Source: Polaromonas sp.
GTDB taxonomy: Bacteria; Pseudomonadota; Gammaproteobacteria; Burkholderiales; Burkholderiaceae_C
DNA: 39,616 nt
Assembly (NCBI RefSeq): GCF_010365105.1
Contig: NZ_JAAFGZ010000030.1
Span: forward strand, 1-39,616
Direction of reading: 5' to 3'
Numbering within the stretch: position 1 is the stretch's first letter; each line of letters opens with the position of its first letter. The position numbers were made by a program, and so were the translations under genes. Below, in pieces: positions 27,227 through 36,281 of this stretch. Below the pieces are notes generated by a model. That model searched no databases and had not been told where the DNA came from. It saw only the letters and a program-made list of their open reading frames with translations.

Positions 27227-27456
27227 GCGGAAATACAAGGCTGCAGCACCGGCATGCATGCGATTTTTGACAACTCCCGGCAGTCAGACACCGGCGGGTT
27301 TGCGGCTACCGCGGCCGCGCGCATTCAGCCGTGGCAGAAACCCGGGAATACGGTTTCAGCTAACATGGTCCGCCCGTGATTTACGGCATCCGCCGCCACA
27401 TGGCGTCCTTTCAGACCGCCCTGCCTTGCGCAACCGCTTGAGGCATCCATCGATCC

Positions 27457-27960
27457 ATGCCATCCAGAATTTCCCTACTTGCTATTTTTTTTATAGCAAC
27501 CAGCACCCTCGCAGCATGCGCCAATGCCCAAAACAAGGCCGAAACTGCATGCCCGCCGGCGCTCATTATGAAAGCCGAGCAGTTGTATGGCCGGTGGGCC
27601 GTCCGATTCACCCATCCGCCGGCCGGACTGCCCGAGCGGGCCACGATGCTGCTTCAGCGCCATGCCGAATTTTCGGAAAGCCTGGCCGGCACGGTCACCC
27701 GCGACCTAGGGCAGGCTGCCGGCACACCGGCCATTGCCGGGCATTCAGCCGAAGCCGCGCTGGCCGGCGACCTTGACGAAGGCATGCTGCTGCTCGATGA
27801 GTCGTCCGACAGGATCAGCATCACCGGCACCTGGAACGGTGAAATGCAGCCCGGCTCATGTGGCCGCGTCTACCAAGGCCGCTGGAAAGACACCAGCGCA
27901 AGCGCCGCACCCGATGCCGCCGACGTTCCCTTCACACTGACCCGACTTCCCTCACCCTGA
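27457..27960 (+). CDS. Small predicted lipoprotein of unknown function
   Basis: A 167-residue exported protein not recognised as a known family. Residues 1-20 form a lipoprotein signal with lipobox LAAC (Cys20); the mature part has a short conserved-looking core (EQLYGRWAVRFTHPP at about 42-56, FSESLAGTVTRDL, ISITGTWNGEMQPGSCGRVYQGRW) that reads like a small beta-sheet domain. A GAGG site precedes the ATG. The codons for residues 8-15 lie within a perfect palindrome (27479-27499), so the hydrophobic core of the signal peptide is encoded by a repeat element. It precedes pldA on the same strand by 50 bases and might be exported to the same envelope layer. Role unknown. Confidence 0.75.
   Translation: MPSRISLLAIFFIATSTLAACANAQNKAETACPPALIMKAEQLYGRWAVRFTHPPAGLPERATMLLQRHAEFSESLAGTVTRDLGQAAGTPAIAGHSAEAALAGDLDEGMLLLDESSDRISITGTWNGEMQPGSCGRVYQGRWKDTSASAAPDAADVPFTLTRLPSP
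27479..27499. repeat. GCTAT-N7-ATAGC palindrome inside a signal-peptide coding region
   Basis: TTGCTAT, seven T residues and ATAGCAA form a perfect dyad. Same core and loop length as the elements at 9243, 10580 and 29224, but here in frame within a gene, where it encodes Leu-Ala-Ile-Phe-Phe-Ile-Ala. Confidence 0.75.
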
Positions 27961-28010
27961 ACTTGCCCCTGACCCCAGGTTTTGATTCAAAGCCTGCGCA
28001 CTGAACTCCC

Positions 28011-29198
28011 ATGACCCTCCAACTTTCCCCCCTGAGCAAACTTCTGCTCGCCTCCGGCCTGCTTGCAGGCAGCCTGGCGCAAGCGCAGACCGCTGTGCCG
28101 GCCGTCAACATGCCGGCCAACCGACCGTCCAGCCTGGGCTGGCAGGTTTGCCAGGCCATCAAGAACGACACCGGCGCCCAGTTGGCCTGTTACCAGCAAT
28201 GGGCCGATTCGCAGTTGCCGCCGAATACGCCGCCTGCGGCCCTGACCACCGCACCGGCCAACCTGGCCACCGGCAAGCCGGAAACCGAAATCCTGCTGCT
28301 GCCATCGCTCAATACCGAAGCGCCTGACGGCAAGCCCATTGGCTGCCGCAACATCCAGTATTCCGAGCTGTCAAGGTTCTGGGAACTCCAGCGCGGCACC
28401 GATTGCGACACCTTTGCGATTCGCGGCTACCGGCCGATGTCGGTGGCGTTTGTCATGTCCGGCGGCGTCTCGCCCCCGCAGACCGGCTTTTCCGCGCCGC
28501 CGGCTTACCGCCACGCCGAAACCAAGATCCAGCTGTCGGTGCGCACCAAGGTGGCCAAGGGACTGCTCAAGAGTGGAGAAGCCGACGGGGATGACCAGGA
28601 TTCGCTCTGGTTTGGCTATACACAGCAAAGCTACTGGCAACTGTTCAGCGGCAACATCTCGCGGCCGTTCCGCACGACCGACCATGAGCCCGAACTGGTC
28701 TATATTTACCCGCACCAGATCGCGCTGCCCGGCGGCTGGAATTACCGGCTCTCGGGCCTGGGGCTGGTGCACCAGTCCAACGGCCAGTCCGATCCGCTGT
28801 CACGCAGCTGGAACCGTACCTACCTGATGGGTGCGGCGGAAAAGGAACTGGGTCCCGATTCCAGTCTGCGTCTGCAGGGCCGCATCTGGGACCGGATGCG
28901 CGAATCGTCGGGCGATGACAACAACCCGGGCATTGAAAACTACGTCGGCCGGGCTGAACTCACCGCCAACTGGCAGATCAACAAGGCGAACACCGTTGGC
29001 GTCACACTGCGCCATTCGCTGCGCAGCGAAGCCCGCGGATCAACGCGTGTGGACTGGTTGATGGCCCCCGCGGCATCGCCGAACTACACAGGCCTGCGCT
29101 ACCACGTGCAGCTGTTCACCGGTTACGGAGACAGCCTGCTGGACTACAACAAACGGCGCAATGTCCTGAGCGTGGGCCTGAGCCTGGTGGACTGGTAA
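28011..29198 (+). CDS. pldA: Outer membrane phospholipase A (OMPLA)
   Basis: Calcium-dependent outer-membrane phospholipase A1 that removes misplaced phospholipids from the outer leaflet. The 395 residues start with a signal peptide (about 1-26, ending SLAQAQ), then an N-terminal extension longer than in E. coli PldA, and the 12-strand barrel. The catalytic segment HQSNGQSDPLSRSWNRTY carries H254, S256 and N268, spaced as H142, S144 and N156 in E. coli, with S264 matching the calcium ligand S152. The protein ends in an aromatic residue (SLVDW), as outer-membrane barrels do. No clear upstream ribosome-binding site. Confidence 0.95.
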   Translation: MTLQLSPLSKLLLASGLLAGSLAQAQTAVPAVNMPANRPSSLGWQVCQAIKNDTGAQLACYQQWADSQLPPNTPPAALTTAPANLATGKPETEILLLPSLNTEAPDGKPIGCRNIQYSELSRFWELQRGTDCDTFAIRGYRPMSVAFVMSGGVSPPQTGFSAPPAYRHAETKIQLSVRTKVAKGLLKSGEADGDDQDSLWFGYTQQSYWQLFSGNISRPFRTTDHEPELVYIYPHQIALPGGWNYRLSGLGLVHQSNGQSDPLSRSWNRTYLMGAAEKELGPDSSLRLQGRIWDRMRESSGDDNNPGIENYVGRAELTANWQINKANTVGVTLRHSLRSEARGSTRVDWLMAPAASPNYTGLRYHVQLFTGYGDSLLDYNKRRNVLSVGLSLVDW

Positions 29199-29223
29199 AA
29201 CAGCGACTGATGATTTCATGGTC

Positions 29224-29240
29224 GCTACTTTTTGTATAGC
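29224..29240. repeat. Degenerate GCTAT-N7-ATAGC element
   Basis: GCTAC, loop TTTTTGT and ATAGC: one mismatch from the palindrome seen three other times in the window, again with a 7-base loop. Downstream, TTGCGCTAACGCC and a T run with TGTAGC follow. It occupies part of the 222-base space between pldA and the antiporter, in which nothing else is recognisable. Confidence 0.5.
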
Positions 29241-29420
29241 TACACACTCAATACCAGCTTGCGCTAACGCCTTTTTTTTGTAGCAAATTCCTTGCTCAGC
29301 TGAACCGGTTTGCCCGGCGGCGGCCCGGACCGCACTGGCGGGCAAAAGGCTGCGTGCTTTAAGCTCGGAATATGATTTCACTCTCTTCAGGGCGGCCAGC
29401 CGGTTTCCCGTGGTCCGTTC

Positions 29421-30767
29421 ATGGTTGAAGCCAACGCCTTTGCGCTGGGCGCACTCCTCATCGGCCTGCTGCTGATTGCCATGACCATGGGCAGTTCCTA
29501 TCTCTCCCGCTTACCGTTGAACGCGGCCATGCTCTACCTGGGCGTCGGTGTGGCGGTCGGTCCGATGGGGCTGGGATTGCTCCGACTCGATGCACTGGAA
29601 AACAAGGTGCTGCTGGAGCGCTTGACCGAAATCGCCGTACTCATCTCGTTGTTCACCGCAGGCATGAAGCTCGAACTGCCACTGCACGACCGGCGCTGGC
29701 GAATTCCGGTGCAACTCGCCACGGTTTCCATGATCGTGACCGTGGTGATCGTGACGGCACTGGGCGTGTACGCACTCGGCCTGTCGCTGGGCGCTGCAGT
29801 GCTGCTGGGAGGCATCCTGGCACCAACCGATCCGGTGCTGGCTTCGGATGTCCAGGTTTCCAATCCCGGAGACCGCGACCGTCTGCGCTTCGGCCTGACC
29901 GGAGAAGGCGGACTGAACGACGGCACGGCGTTTCCCTTTGTCATGCTGGGCCTGGGATTGCTGGGCGTGCATGAACTGGGCGAAGCTGGCTGGCGCTGGT
30001 GGACGGTGGACGTGCTTTGGGCAATAGCGGGCGGCCTGGGACTGGGCTACCTGCTGGGAACACTGGTGGGCCGCGCCATCATCTACTTGCGCATGCGCCA
30101 CCGGGAAGCGTTGCGGTCTGACGAATTCATTGCGCTCGGCCTGATTGCACTGACGTATGGCGCCGCATTGCTGTGCCACACGTACGGTTTTCTGGCGGTG
30201 TTTGCCGCCGGACTGGCATTGCGTCGCATCGACGAAGTCTCCTCGCCGGCACAGGCCGCGCAAACCGAAACGCAGGACGCCAACTCCGGTTTGAGCCTTG
30301 ACGAGCAGGCCGCTGCAGGGGCCGAAGCGCCTGCCAACATGATGAATGCCGTGCAACGATTTAACAGCCAACTGGAAAGTTTTGTTGAAGTCGGGATGGT
30401 GCTGGCCGTTGGCGTGTTGCTGGCGACTGTTGAATTTGAACGCGATGTGCTGTGGTTTGTGCCGGTGCTTTTCCTGCTGGTGCGGCCACTGGCTGTTTAC
30501 GCCGGATTGATTGGCACGCAGGTCAGTGGGTCACAACGAAATTTGATGAGCTGGTTTGGCATACGCGGCATTGGCTCGCTGTATTACCTGCTCTACGCCA
30601 TCAACCACGACATTCAGTCGGCACTGGCCGAACGCCTGCTGTCGATCACATTGGCAGTGATCGTCGCGTCCATCATCGTGCACGGCATTTCAGTGACACC
30701 CCTGATGCAGCACTACGAAGTGCGCAAGGCCGTGAAAAAGAAACAACGGAAAGCATCAATGAAATAA
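29421..30767 (+). CDS. CPA1-family sodium/proton antiporter
   Basis: Inner-membrane cation/proton exchanger of 448 residues with about 12 membrane segments. The cation-binding unwound helix LAPTDPVLASDVQ (T136, D137, P138) and GEGGLNDGTAFP with N166 and D167 are the CPA1 (NhaP) signatures. A hydrophilic loop of about 50 residues, rich in Ala, Gln and acidic residues, separates the eighth and ninth segments (around 270-315), and the C-terminus is a short lysine-rich tail (KKKQRK) instead of a long regulatory domain. Single-gene unit ended by the terminator at 30780-30806. Whether it moves Na, K or both is not decidable. Confidence 0.9.
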   Translation: MVEANAFALGALLIGLLLIAMTMGSSYLSRLPLNAAMLYLGVGVAVGPMGLGLLRLDALENKVLLERLTEIAVLISLFTAGMKLELPLHDRRWRIPVQLATVSMIVTVVIVTALGVYALGLSLGAAVLLGGILAPTDPVLASDVQVSNPGDRDRLRFGLTGEGGLNDGTAFPFVMLGLGLLGVHELGEAGWRWWTVDVLWAIAGGLGLGYLLGTLVGRAIIYLRMRHREALRSDEFIALGLIALTYGAALLCHTYGFLAVFAAGLALRRIDEVSSPAQAAQTETQDANSGLSLDEQAAAGAEAPANMMNAVQRFNSQLESFVEVGMVLAVGVLLATVEFERDVLWFVPVLFLLVRPLAVYAGLIGTQVSGSQRNLMSWFGIRGIGSLYYLLYAINHDIQSALAERLLSITLAVIVASIIVHGISVTPLMQHYEVRKAVKKKQRKASMK

Positions 30768-30779
30768 AAACAGGACAGC

Positions 30780-30806
30780 AAAAAGCCTACTTTGAGTAGG
30801 CTTTTT
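30780..30806. terminator. Bidirectional terminator between the antiporter and tRNA-fMet
   Basis: AAAAAGCCTAC, loop TTTGA, GTAGGCTTTTT: an 11-bp stem with A and T runs forming its base on both sides. It can end the antiporter transcript (13 bases after its stop) and, on the other strand, the rplQ-tRNA transcript. Confidence 0.9.
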
Positions 30807-30830
30807 GTACTGATTTTTTCAACCAGATGT

Positions 30831-30907
<77 letters not shown>

Positions 30908-30925
30908 GTATGTAGTTATTGTAGC

Positions 30926-31324
30926 TTACTTTGCAGCTGCTTCGTCTTTTATTTCTTCCGAAACATCAGGACGGTCAACCAGTTCAACCAAAGCCATGGG
31001 CGCATTGTCACCCACGCGGAAACCCATCTTCAAAATGCGGGTGTAGCCACCTGGACGGGTCTGGTAGCGCGGGCCCAGTTCAGCAAACAGCTTGACGACC
31101 ATGTCGCGATCGCGAAGACGGTCAAATGCCAGGCGCTTGTTAGCCAGAGTTGGTGTTTTGGCCAGAGTGATCATGGGCTCGACCACGCGGCGCAGCTCTT
31201 TGGCTTTTGGCAATGTAGTCTTGATGGCTTCGTGCTGGAGCAGCGAGTTCATCATGTTGCGCAACATGGCGAGGCGGTGCTCGCTGGTGCGGTTTAATTT
31301 ACGTAGTCCGTGTCCGTGTCGCAT
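30926..31324 (-). CDS. rplQ: 50S ribosomal protein L17
   Basis: Large-subunit protein near the peptide exit tunnel. The 132 residues begin [24 protein letters not shown], the invariant L17 start, and include [20 protein letters not shown]; the C-terminus ends in an acidic/alanine tail ([10 protein letters not shown]). Last protein gene of the alpha operon, 86 bases after rpoA and 18 bases before the initiator tRNA. Confidence 0.98.
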   Translation of the reverse strand: MRHGHGLRKLNRTSEHRLAMLRNMMNSLLQHEAIKTTLPKAKELRRVVEPMITLAKTPTLANKRLAFDRLRDRDMVVKLFAELGPRYQTRPGGYTRILKMGFRVGDNAPMALVELVDRPDVSEEIKDEAAAK

Positions 31325-31410
31325 AGTGCTTCCTTTGTGTAATATCGAAGCAGCCGTATCAGGTACTGCCCGTGCACTTTCTCATCCGAAGACAAGAGTT
31401 TTAATCAAAA

Positions 31411-32403
31411 TTAACGCTTGTCGAGGCCGGCCGGCGGCCAGCTTTCAAGGCGCATTCCCAGTGTCAGACCGCGGGAAGCCAGCACTTCCTTGATCTCGTT
31501 GAGAGATTTCCGGCCCAGATTGGGTGTCTTCAACAGCTCATTTTCGGTGCGCTGGATCAGATCGCCAATATAGTAGATATTTTCGGCCTTCAGGCAGTTG
31601 GCCGAACGCACCGTGAGTTCCAGCTCATCCACAGGACGCAGCAGAATCGGGTCAAACTGTTGCGAGCTGCGAGGTGCAGGATCATTGATGATGGCGCCGA
31701 GTTCATTGCCTTCGAGCTGCGCAAATACCGCCAGCTGTTCGACCAGGATCTTGGCCGATGCACGCACCGCGTCTTCTGCGGAAACGGCACCATTGGTTTC
31801 GATTTCCAGAACCAGCTTGTCCAGGTCGGTACGCTGCTCGACGCGGGCGCTTTCAACGGTATAGCTGACTCGCTTGACCGGAGAAAAGGATGCATCAAGC
31901 ACAATCCGGCCAATCGACTTCGGCGACTCGTCACCGTAGCGGCGAACATTGCCGGGCACGTAGCCGCGGCCATTCTCGACCTTGATCTGCATGTCGATCT
32001 TGCCGCCATGCGACAGATTCATGATCACATGGTCAGGGTTGACAATTTCCACGTCATGCGGCGTCTGGATATCGGCAGCCGTGATCGGGCCTTCGCCATC
32101 CTTGCGCAAGCTCAAGGTCACTTCATCTCGGTTGTGCAGCTTGAAGACCACGCCCTTGAGGTTCAACAAGATATTGACGACATCTTCCTGGACGCCGTCA
32201 ATCGAAGAGTACTCATGCAAGACACCTGCGATGGTCACTTCAGTTGCAGCGTGGCCCACCATGGATGACAGCAGCACACGACGCAGCGCGTTGCCCAGCG
32301 TATGGCCGTAACCACGCTCGAAGGGCTCCAGAGTCACCTTGGCACGGTTGGTGCCAAGCTGCTCAACATTGATAGTTTTTGGTTTTAACAAATTTGTCTG
32401 CAT
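31411..32403 (-). CDS. rpoA: RNA polymerase alpha subunit
   Basis: Alpha subunit, 330 residues. The N-terminal assembly domain shows [23 protein letters not shown] (about 28-50) and later [18 protein letters not shown]; the C-terminal domain shows [19 protein letters not shown] and [22 protein letters not shown], which contact UP elements and activators. ATG at 32403; 94 bases separate it from rpsD, including a strong hairpin just after rpsD. Confidence 0.99.
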   Translation of the reverse strand: MQTNLLKPKTINVEQLGTNRAKVTLEPFERGYGHTLGNALRRVLLSSMVGHAATEVTIAGVLHEYSSIDGVQEDVVNILLNLKGVVFKLHNRDEVTLSLRKDGEGPITAADIQTPHDVEIVNPDHVIMNLSHGGKIDMQIKVENGRGYVPGNVRRYGDESPKSIGRIVLDASFSPVKRVSYTVESARVEQRTDLDKLVLEIETNGAVSAEDAVRASAKILVEQLAVFAQLEGNELGAIINDPAPRSSQQFDPILLRPVDELELTVRSANCLKAENIYYIGDLIQRTENELLKTPNLGRKSLNEIKEVLASRGLTLGMRLESWPPAGLDKR

Positions 32404-32459
32404 GCAGTCTTCCTCTCAATACCCTCGGCTCGTTACACCGATAAGGCTGGCGAAGCACA

Positions 32460-32488
32460 CCTGGCGGCACGACAAGCGTGTCGCCAGG
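32460..32488. other. Stem-loop between rpsD and rpoA
   Basis: CCTGGCGGCACG, loop ACAAG and CGTGTCGCCAGG form a 12-bp stem with one mismatch, placed 9 bases after the rpsD stop. There is no T run, so it is not a classical terminator; a stabiliser, processing site or partial attenuator between rpsD and rpoA is possible. Confidence 0.65.
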
Positions 32489-32497
32489 AACGGAAAA

Positions 32498-33121
32498 TTA
32501 ACGTGAATACAGCTCGACGATCAACGATTCGTTGACATCGGCGGCAAATTCATCACGATCAGGCACTTTCTTGAAGGTGCCTTCACCCTTGTCAGCATTG
32601 ACATCCACCCAGGCTGGCAGGCCGACCTGCTTGGCAAGTTCGAGCGCCTCGGCAATGCGGGTCTGCTTCTTGGACTTGTCACGCACGGCAATCACGTCGC
32701 CAGCCTTGACCATGTACGACGGAATGTTCACCGACTGGCCATTGACCGTCATGGCCTTGTGGGAAACCAGCTGGCGCGCCTCGGCGCGGGTCGATCCGAA
32801 GCCCATGCGGTAAACCACATTGTCCAGACGCGATTCCAGCACCGACAGCAAGTTGGCGCCCGTGTTGCCACGGCGGCGATCGGCTTCCTCGAAGTAACGG
32901 CGGAACTGTTTTTCCAGGACGCCGTACATGCGCTTGACCTTCTGCTTTTCACGCAATTGCAGACCGTAGTCGGAAGTGCGGGTGCCCGAAGTGCGGCCAT
33001 GCTGACCTGGCTTGGAGTCAAATTTGGCCTTGTCGCTGATTGAGCGGCGGGCGCTTTTCAGGAAAAGGTCAGTGCCTTCACGGCGGGAAAGTTTGGCCTT
33101 GGGGCCGAGGTAACGTGCCAC
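32498..33121 (-). CDS. rpsD: 30S ribosomal protein S4
   Basis: Primary 16S rRNA-binding protein and, in E. coli, the autogenous repressor of the alpha operon. The 207 residues begin [20 protein letters not shown] and contain [38 protein letters not shown], the S4 RNA-binding domain. The start codon is GTG (33119-33121 on the complement), preceded by AAAAGGA. The gene is set off by strong hairpins on both sides (33207-33239 upstream, 32460-32488 downstream), suggesting that its expression is adjusted separately from rpsK and rpoA. Confidence 0.98.
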   Translation of the reverse strand: MARYLGPKAKLSRREGTDLFLKSARRSISDKAKFDSKPGQHGRTSGTRTSDYGLQLREKQKVKRMYGVLEKQFRRYFEEADRRRGNTGANLLSVLESRLDNVVYRMGFGSTRAEARQLVSHKAMTVNGQSVNIPSYMVKAGDVIAVRDKSKKQTRIAEALELAKQVGLPAWVDVNADKGEGTFKKVPDRDEFAADVNESLIVELYSR

Positions 33122-33206
33122 TTGAATATCCTTTTGTCATCTGCTGCAATTTCTGCAGGAGCCGCAGGTCGTAACCTGATGGCGGTGGGCTTGGTGAAAA
33201 TGCTGA

Positions 33207-33239
33207 CGCCCGACCGTTTGCTGAGCAAGCGGCCGGGCG
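33207..33239. other. Long stem-loop in the rpsK-rpsD space
   Basis: Sixteen-base arms CGCCCGACCGTTTGCT and AGCAAGCGGCCGGGCG with a single central base. In the minus-strand transcript the stem has 14 Watson-Crick pairs, one G-U pair and one mismatch; in practice a few pairs near the tip open to form the loop. It lies about 85 bases before the rpsD start in a 130-base gap that is unusually long for this operon. No T run follows. A regulatory leader (for example for S4) or an RNase site is plausible. Confidence 0.7.
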
Positions 33240-33251
33240 AAACAGCACGAA

Positions 33252-33656
33252 TTAAATGCGGCGACGCTTTTGTGGGCGGCAACCGTTGTGCGGGACCGGT
33301 GTCACGTCAGCAATCGAATTGATCCGAATGCCCAACGCGCCCAGCGCACGAACAGAAGATTCGCGTCCGGGACCGGGTCCCTTGATTTCGACATCAAGGT
33401 TCTTGATGCCTTGTTCGATGGCGGCACGGCCAGCGACTTCGGAAGCGACCTGGGCAGCAAAAGGTGTCGACTTGCGCGAACCCTTGAAGCCTTGGCCACC
33501 CGACGATGCCCACGACAAGGCATTACCCTGGCGGTCGGTAATCGTGATGATGGTGTTGTTGAAAGAAGCGTGAACGTGGGCAATGCCATCGGCCACGTTC
33601 TTGCGAACTTTTTTGCGAACGCGCTGTGAGGCGCTGTTATTGGGTGATTTTGCCAT
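33252..33656 (-). CDS. rpsK: 30S ribosomal protein S11
   Basis: Platform protein of the small subunit, 134 residues. [49 protein letters not shown] and the C-terminal [18 protein letters not shown] are invariant S11 landmarks. It lies 13 bases after rpsM and is followed by a 130-base gap with a hairpin before rpsD. Confidence 0.98.
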   Translation of the reverse strand: MAKSPNNSASQRVRKKVRKNVADGIAHVHASFNNTIITITDRQGNALSWASSGGQGFKGSRKSTPFAAQVASEVAGRAAIEQGIKNLDVEIKGPGPGRESSVRALGALGIRINSIADVTPVPHNGCRPQKRRRI

Positions 33657-33669
33657 GACGATCTCTCAA

Positions 33670-34035
33670 TTATTTCTTCAAGGACTGGGCGGCCTTGCGC
33701 GGACCCTTACGAGTGCGGGCATTCGTCCGGGTACGCTGGCCACGCATGGGCAAGCCACGACGATGGCGGAAACCACGGTAGCAGCCGATGTCCATCAGGC
33801 GTTTGATGTTCATCGTGGTTTCACGACGCAAATCACCTTCGATGGTGAACTGAGCAATGTGGTCCCGGATCTTTTCCAGGTCACCATCGGTCAGGTCTTT
33901 GATTTTCTTGGCGTAGTCGATCTCGCAGGCTTCGCAAATTTTGCGAGCGCGCGTGCGACCGATGCCAAAGATTGCAGTCAAACCGATTTCGGCGTGCTTC
34001 TGCGGCGGAATGTTGATACCAGCGATACGTGCCAT
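33670..34035 (-). CDS. rpsM: 30S ribosomal protein S13
   Basis: Head protein of the small subunit that contacts the P-site tRNA and the bridge to the 50S. The 121 residues start [30 protein letters not shown] and end with the basic tail [25 protein letters not shown]. First classical gene of the alpha operon, 25 bases after rpmJ. Confidence 0.98.
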   Translation of the reverse strand: MARIAGINIPPQKHAEIGLTAIFGIGRTRARKICEACEIDYAKKIKDLTDGDLEKIRDHIAQFTIEGDLRRETTMNIKRLMDIGCYRGFRHRRGLPMRGQRTRTNARTRKGPRKAAQSLKK

Positions 34036-34060
34036 GTGCGTCCTCTAAATCTCTTAAAAA

Positions 34061-34174
34061 TCAGCCTTGGCGCTGCTTGTGACGTGGATCTGTGCAGATC
34101 ACACGGACAACGCCCTTGCGGCGGATGACCTTGCAGTTGCGGCAAATTTTCTTGACCGAAGCTGAAACTCTCAT
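34061..34174 (-). CDS. rpmJ: 50S ribosomal protein L36
   Basis: Smallest ribosomal protein, 37 residues, of the zinc-ribbon (C+) form: [20 protein letters not shown], then [17 protein letters not shown], with ligands Cys11, Cys14, Cys27 and His32. A GGAG-like box (TTTAGGAGAAAAAA) precedes the ATG. It lies directly after secY with 86 bases between, too short to hold infA, which stands between these two genes in many proteobacteria. Confidence 0.96.
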   Translation of the reverse strand: MRVSASVKKICRNCKVIRRKGVVRVICTDPRHKQRQG

Positions 34175-34260
34175 TTTTTTCTCCTAAACTTTTACTCTGT
34201 GCTTGCTTGGAACGGAACACACCCTGTGCTCGCGATAAATCGTCATGGTTGTCCAAAACA

Positions 34261-35568
34261 TCATGTCTTGAAGTTGGCCTTTTTCAGCAACGACTCATAC
34301 TGCTGCGACATCATGTAGTTCTGAACCTGGGCCATGAAATCCATGGTGACCACAACAATAATCATCAACGACGTTCCACCGAAATAAAACGGCACGTTGT
34401 ACTTCAAAATCAAAAACTCGGGCAGCAGGCATACAAAGGTGATGTAAACCGCACCAGCCAGTGTTAACCGGACCAGAATCTTGTCAATGTAGCGAGCCGT
34501 CTGGTCGCCAGGACGAATACCGGGAATGAACGCGCCACTTTTTTTCAGGTTGTCTGCAGTTTCACGGCTGTTGAACACCAGGGCCGTGTAAAAGAAGCAG
34601 AAAAAGATGATGGCACTGGCATACAGCAACACATAGATGGGTTGACCTGGCGTCAGCGTGCTGGCGATGTCTTTCAGCCAGCGCATGCTTTCGCCTGTGC
34701 TGAACCAGCCCACAACCGTTGCCGGCAGCAAGATGATCGAAGAAGCAAAAATCGGAGGGATCACGCCCGCCATGTTCAGCTTTAACGGAAGATGCGACGA
34801 CTGTCCACCGTACACCTTGTTGCCGACCTGCCTGCGGGCATAGTTCACAAGAATCTTGCGCTGCCCCCGCTCGACAAACACCACAAAGTAGGTGACTGCC
34901 ACCACAACCGCCACGATCACGATTGCGATCAGGATACTCATGGCTCCGGTACGAACCAGTTCAAGCAGTCCACCCAGCGCACTGGGCAAACCAGCGGCGA
35001 TGCCTGCAAAGATCAGGATCGAGATGCCATTACCCAGACCACGCTCGGTAATCTGCTCACCCAGCCACATCAGGAACATGGTTCCAGCCGTCAGACTGAA
35101 TACTGCTGTCATCCGAAATCCGAATCCCGGATCAAGCACCAAGCCAGGTGAGCTTTCCAGGGCCACGGCAATACCCATCGACTGAAACAGCGCGAGCCCG
35201 AGCGTTCCATAGCGCGTGTACTGCGTGATCTTGCGCCTTCCCGCCTCGCCTTCCTTCTTCATCTGCTCGAATGTGGGAACCACATAGGTGAGCAGTTGCA
35301 TGATGATGGAAGCCGAGATGTAGGGCATGATACCCAGCGCGAACACCGTGAATCTTGACAAAGCGCCACCGGAGAACATATTGAACAAGTTCAGTATGCC
35401 GCCTTGCTGGCCCTTGAACAGTTCCTTCAATTGACCGGGGTCAATCCCGGGAACCGGAATGTGCGCGCCGACACGGTACACGACCAGCGCCAGCAGCAAA
35501 AACACAAGCCTGTTGCGCAAGTCGCCGAACTTGCCGGTTTTTGCAATTTGAGCCGAGTTGGTTGCCAC
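34261..35568 (-). CDS. secY: Protein translocase subunit SecY
   Basis: Channel-forming subunit of the SecYEG translocon in the inner membrane. The 435 residues give ten membrane helices; landmarks are [29 protein letters not shown] at the first helix, the plug region [51 protein letters not shown] in the large cytosolic loop, and [27 protein letters not shown]. Between rplO (19-base gap) and rpmJ, the standard spc-operon position. Confidence 0.98.
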   Translation of the reverse strand: MATNSAQIAKTGKFGDLRNRLVFLLLALVVYRVGAHIPVPGIDPGQLKELFKGQQGGILNLFNMFSGGALSRFTVFALGIMPYISASIIMQLLTYVVPTFEQMKKEGEAGRRKITQYTRYGTLGLALFQSMGIAVALESSPGLVLDPGFGFRMTAVFSLTAGTMFLMWLGEQITERGLGNGISILIFAGIAAGLPSALGGLLELVRTGAMSILIAIVIVAVVVAVTYFVVFVERGQRKILVNYARRQVGNKVYGGQSSHLPLKLNMAGVIPPIFASSIILLPATVVGWFSTGESMRWLKDIASTLTPGQPIYVLLYASAIIFFCFFYTALVFNSRETADNLKKSGAFIPGIRPGDQTARYIDKILVRLTLAGAVYITFVCLLPEFLILKYNVPFYFGGTSLMIIVVVTMDFMAQVQNYMMSQQYESLLKKANFKT

Positions 35569-35587
35569 TGATTGGTTCCGTCAAGTA

Positions 35588-36019
35588 TTAAGCGATGGAG
35601 CCGCCAGCGGCTTCAATCAGGGTCTTGGCACTTGCAGATGCAGAAATGCCTGTGAGCTTGACAGCCAGCGACAACGAACCGGTATTGATCACCTTGACGT
35701 TCTTGGCGATCTGGCCCACAAGACCCGACTGCTTCAGTGTCAACAGATCGACTTCGGCCAGGCCGAGCTGTTCCAGTGCCGTGAGGGTGACCTCGGCATT
35801 GAATTTCAGCAGATGCGATTTGAAGCCGCGCTTTGGCAAGCGACGCTGCATAGGCATTTGACCGCCTTCAAAGCCAACCTTGTGGTAGCCGCCCGAACGG
35901 GATTTTTGTCCCTTGTGGCCACGGCCAGCTGTCTTGCCCAAGCCAGAGCCGATGCCGCGACCGACACGCCGCTTGGCATGCTTGGCGCCTTCGCTAGGCT
36001 TGATTGTGTTCAATTCCAT
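35588..36019 (-). CDS. rplO: 50S ribosomal protein L15
   Basis: Large-subunit assembly protein, 143 residues. [43 protein letters not shown] in spread form is the glycine/lysine-rich N-terminal extension that reaches into rRNA; the globular C-terminus ends [13 protein letters not shown]. Lies between rpmD (66-base gap) and secY. Confidence 0.98.
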   Translation of the reverse strand: MELNTIKPSEGAKHAKRRVGRGIGSGLGKTAGRGHKGQKSRSGGYHKVGFEGGQMPMQRRLPKRGFKSHLLKFNAEVTLTALEQLGLAEVDLLTLKQSGLVGQIAKNVKVINTGSLSLAVKLTGISASASAKTLIEAAGGSIA

Positions 36020-36085
36020 GATGAGTCCTTAAGCCGTTGAGAAAAAAGCCTGGCTGCTAAGCAACCAGCCCTCTCCCGCAAAGCC

Positions 36086-36268
36086 TCAAATAATTTTGAC
36101 CAGATAGCTGATCTTGTTGATCATGCCGCGCACTGCGGGCGTGTCCTGCAATTCGCTGACGCTGTTGACGCCACGCAGGCCCAGACCGCGCACGGTGGCA
36201 CGATGGGATTCCTGGGTGCCAATCGGGCTGCGAACCAGTTTGACTTTTACTTTGGTTTCTTGGGTCAT
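36086..36268 (-). CDS. rpmD: 50S ribosomal protein L30
   Basis: Small large-subunit protein of 60 residues, the usual length: [30 protein letters not shown], spread over residues 6-35, is diagnostic. The frame is open 15 codons further upstream into rpsE, but the ATG at 36268 gives the canonical start ([14 protein letters not shown]) and has AAGG upstream. It begins 13 bases after the rpsE stop. Confidence 0.96.
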   Translation of the reverse strand: MTQETKVKVKLVRSPIGTQESHRATVRGLGLRGVNSVSELQDTPAVRGMINKISYLVKII

Positions 36269-36281
36269 TTCACTGTCCGCC

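Noticed and set aside
33978..34256. 92-codon minus-strand frame between rpsM and secY as a possible infA
   Set aside because: It has no S1/OB-fold IF1 sequence and is a frame-shifted shadow covering rpmJ and the start of rpsM.
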